Below, piece after piece: positions 62,884 to 64,000 of a stretch of DNA of 64,000 nucleotides. The first letter of the stretch is position 1. Every line of letters starts with the position of its first letter. This DNA is from Paludibacteraceae bacterium (GTDB taxonomy: Bacteria > Bacteroidota > Bacteroidia > Bacteroidales > Paludibacteraceae): NCBI GenBank assembly GCA_024399545.1, contig JAKSNS010000003.1, forward strand, positions 1 through 64,000. The letters run 5' to 3'. A program made the translations under genes and the position numbers. The notes under the pieces were generated by a model. That model searched no databases, was not told where the DNA came from, and saw only the letters and a program-made list of their open reading frames with translations.

Positions 62884-64000
62884 TTATTTCTTGATTGCCT
62901 TAACTGATTCACCATCCACGAATACGGTATAAGTACCAGAAGGGAGGCCGCTGACGTTAATCTTGTAGTTGTCGCCATCGAAGTTTTCGGTCATAACGAC
63001 GAAACCAGCGGCGTTGACAAGCATCATCTTGTGCGTACCCTCGGCGAAACCAGTCAACTGGATATTAAGTTCACTTTCGGCAGGGTTAGGATAAGCACTG
63101 ATAGACTTGGTCTTCTGTCCTGCGGTATGATAGAACTCCTTAGGGCAGATGATAGCCTCGTCTTCCTCACCAAGGTTTACTACAACGTAATACTCGCCAT
63201 AGAGGCCGCCCTTGTCTTGATAATAAGGCAAGTTTGCATTAGCGATAATGTCACCATCCTTGTACCACTGGTAAGAGCGGAACCTGTTCTCGCGGTTGTC
63301 GATAGAGACAACATCCTCGAAGATATCGGTGATGTACTTGTTCGACAAATTGACAGTGAACTCGATTGTGTCACGGTCAACGTTAGTCAAACCGTCGCGA
63401 GCCTGGATTTCGTTTCTGAATTGTACGGTAGCATAATAGTCGCCACCATCGCAAGAGTCAGGGATATTGAATGTAATGTCACCATTAACCCTTGTCCAGT
63501 CGATATCGACGAAGCCTGCTGCCTTGGCGGCATTGCTGAACTCTAAGCGATATTCGTAAGGAATACCCCTGTCAATAGTGTAAAGGACAGTAGCCACGTC
63601 ACCGCCACAATAAGTCTCGTTGTCGGACAACAACTTCTTGTTGGTGATAGAGTCAGACAAGAGGGTAACGATATCGAAGATTATACCATCGTTGGTGTAG
63701 ATGGAATCAGGGATTGGGTCATAGTTGAAGCGATCAGTACCGAATACGCTAAACTTAGCTGTGATGACCTTGTTGTTACCTGCGTCAGGCGAATCGAAAT
63801 CGGCTGAAGGGGTGAGGAACAGGACATCGCCAGGGAATTGTCCGATAAGCGTAGGAGAACCGATAATAGTAGCGATAACGTTACCGTCATAGTTCTTCCA
63901 AGGGTCAATTACCAAGCCGGAAACGGTAAGTTTAGCAGGTGTGATGGCACCATCGTTCATTGTAGTCTGAGCGGAAACAATGTAGTTGTTAGCATCAGCG
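62884..64000 (-). CDS. T9SS type A secreted protein, 5' part beyond window
   Basis: The frame is open to the right edge of the window, so the N-terminus is missing; at least 371 residues are visible. The last 75 residues are a T9SS type A sorting domain (SISAYPNPAESELNIQLTG, then VNAAGFVVMTENF and LPSGTYTVFVDG). The region before it includes NRFRSYQWYKDGDIIANA, an Ig-like segment often found just before such domains. It is 9 bases upstream of the OmpA-family gene and probably in the same operon. The function of the main part cannot be told from what is present. Confidence 0.8.
   Translation of the reverse strand, partial: ADANNYIVSAQTTMNDGAITPAKLTVSGLVIDPWKNYDGNVIATIIGSPTLIGQFPGDVLFLTPSADFDSPDAGNNKVITAKFSVFGTDRFNYDPIPDSIYTNDGIIFDIVTLLSDSITNKKLLSDNETYCGGDVATVLYTIDRGIPYEYRLEFSNAAKAAGFVDIDWTRVNGDITFNIPDSCDGGDYYATVQFRNEIQARDGLTNVDRDTIEFTVNLSNKYITDIFEDVVSIDNRENRFRSYQWYKDGDIIANANLPYYQDKGGLYGEYYVVVNLGEEDEAIICPKEFYHTAGQKTKSISAYPNPAESELNIQLTGFAEGTHKMMLVNAAGFVVMTENFDGDNYKINVSGLPSGTYTVFVDGESVKAIKK

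Overview
The window looks like a chromosomal segment from the order Bacteroidales (phylum Bacteroidota); the family is uncertain. Four things support this. The promoters follow the Bacteroidota pattern TTTG, 19-20 bases, then TAnnTTTGC. Five secreted proteins carry type IX secretion (T9SS) sorting domains. LpxC and FabZ are fused in one protein inside an lpxD-lpxC/fabZ-lpxA cluster. A two-gene acyl-CoA dehydratase activase and many PD-(D/E)XK/AAA proteins are present. All functional calls come from reading motifs; no database search was run.

Layout. 1-7,970 (mostly +): a small minus-strand membrane peptide, a T9SS type B protein, then a probable operon with a Wzz-like membrane protein, lpxD, lpxC/fabZ, lpxA, a UPF0597 (YhaM-like) enzyme and a zinc-finger/MORN-repeat protein, closed by a bidirectional terminator. 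7,981-14,588 (-): purB, purA, guaB and guaA, the AMP and GMP branches from IMP, followed by a lipoprotein; a MITE-like repeat sits between guaB and guaA. 14,589-20,990 is A/T-rich and accessory in character: intergenic repeats, an AAA+ ATPase with a small overlapping partner, a possible structured RNA, an HsdR-N-like nuclease, a hypothetical protein, a winged-helix remnant and a WYL regulator. 20,991-22,583: an AAA-ATPase-like/PDDEXK protein.

22,710-49,286 is dominated by two giant minus-strand genes of about 3,465 and 3,471 codons. Both encode T9SS-exported adhesin-like proteins with 11 fibronectin-III/jelly-roll units in the same order. Between them lie a C-rich hypothetical gene, a fimbrillin-like remnant, an LTA-synthase-like sulfatase and a complete IS4-family insertion sequence with a perfect 9-bp target duplication. 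49,840-54,675: a third, shorter protein of the same adhesin class with InlB-like repeats. 54,809-58,997: the activase pair. 59,115-59,188: tRNA-Ala(GGC) with its own promoter and terminator. 59,469-64,000 (-): a lipoprotein, an OmpA-family protein and a T9SS protein cut by the window edge.

How the genes fit together: much of the window serves the cell envelope (lipid A synthesis, surface adhesins, an OmpA-type protein, lipoproteins), with a purine housekeeping operon alongside. The intergenic DNA holds several dispersed repeat families with inverted ends. The least explained part is 15.7-20.5 kb, which has the look of a defence or mobile island.
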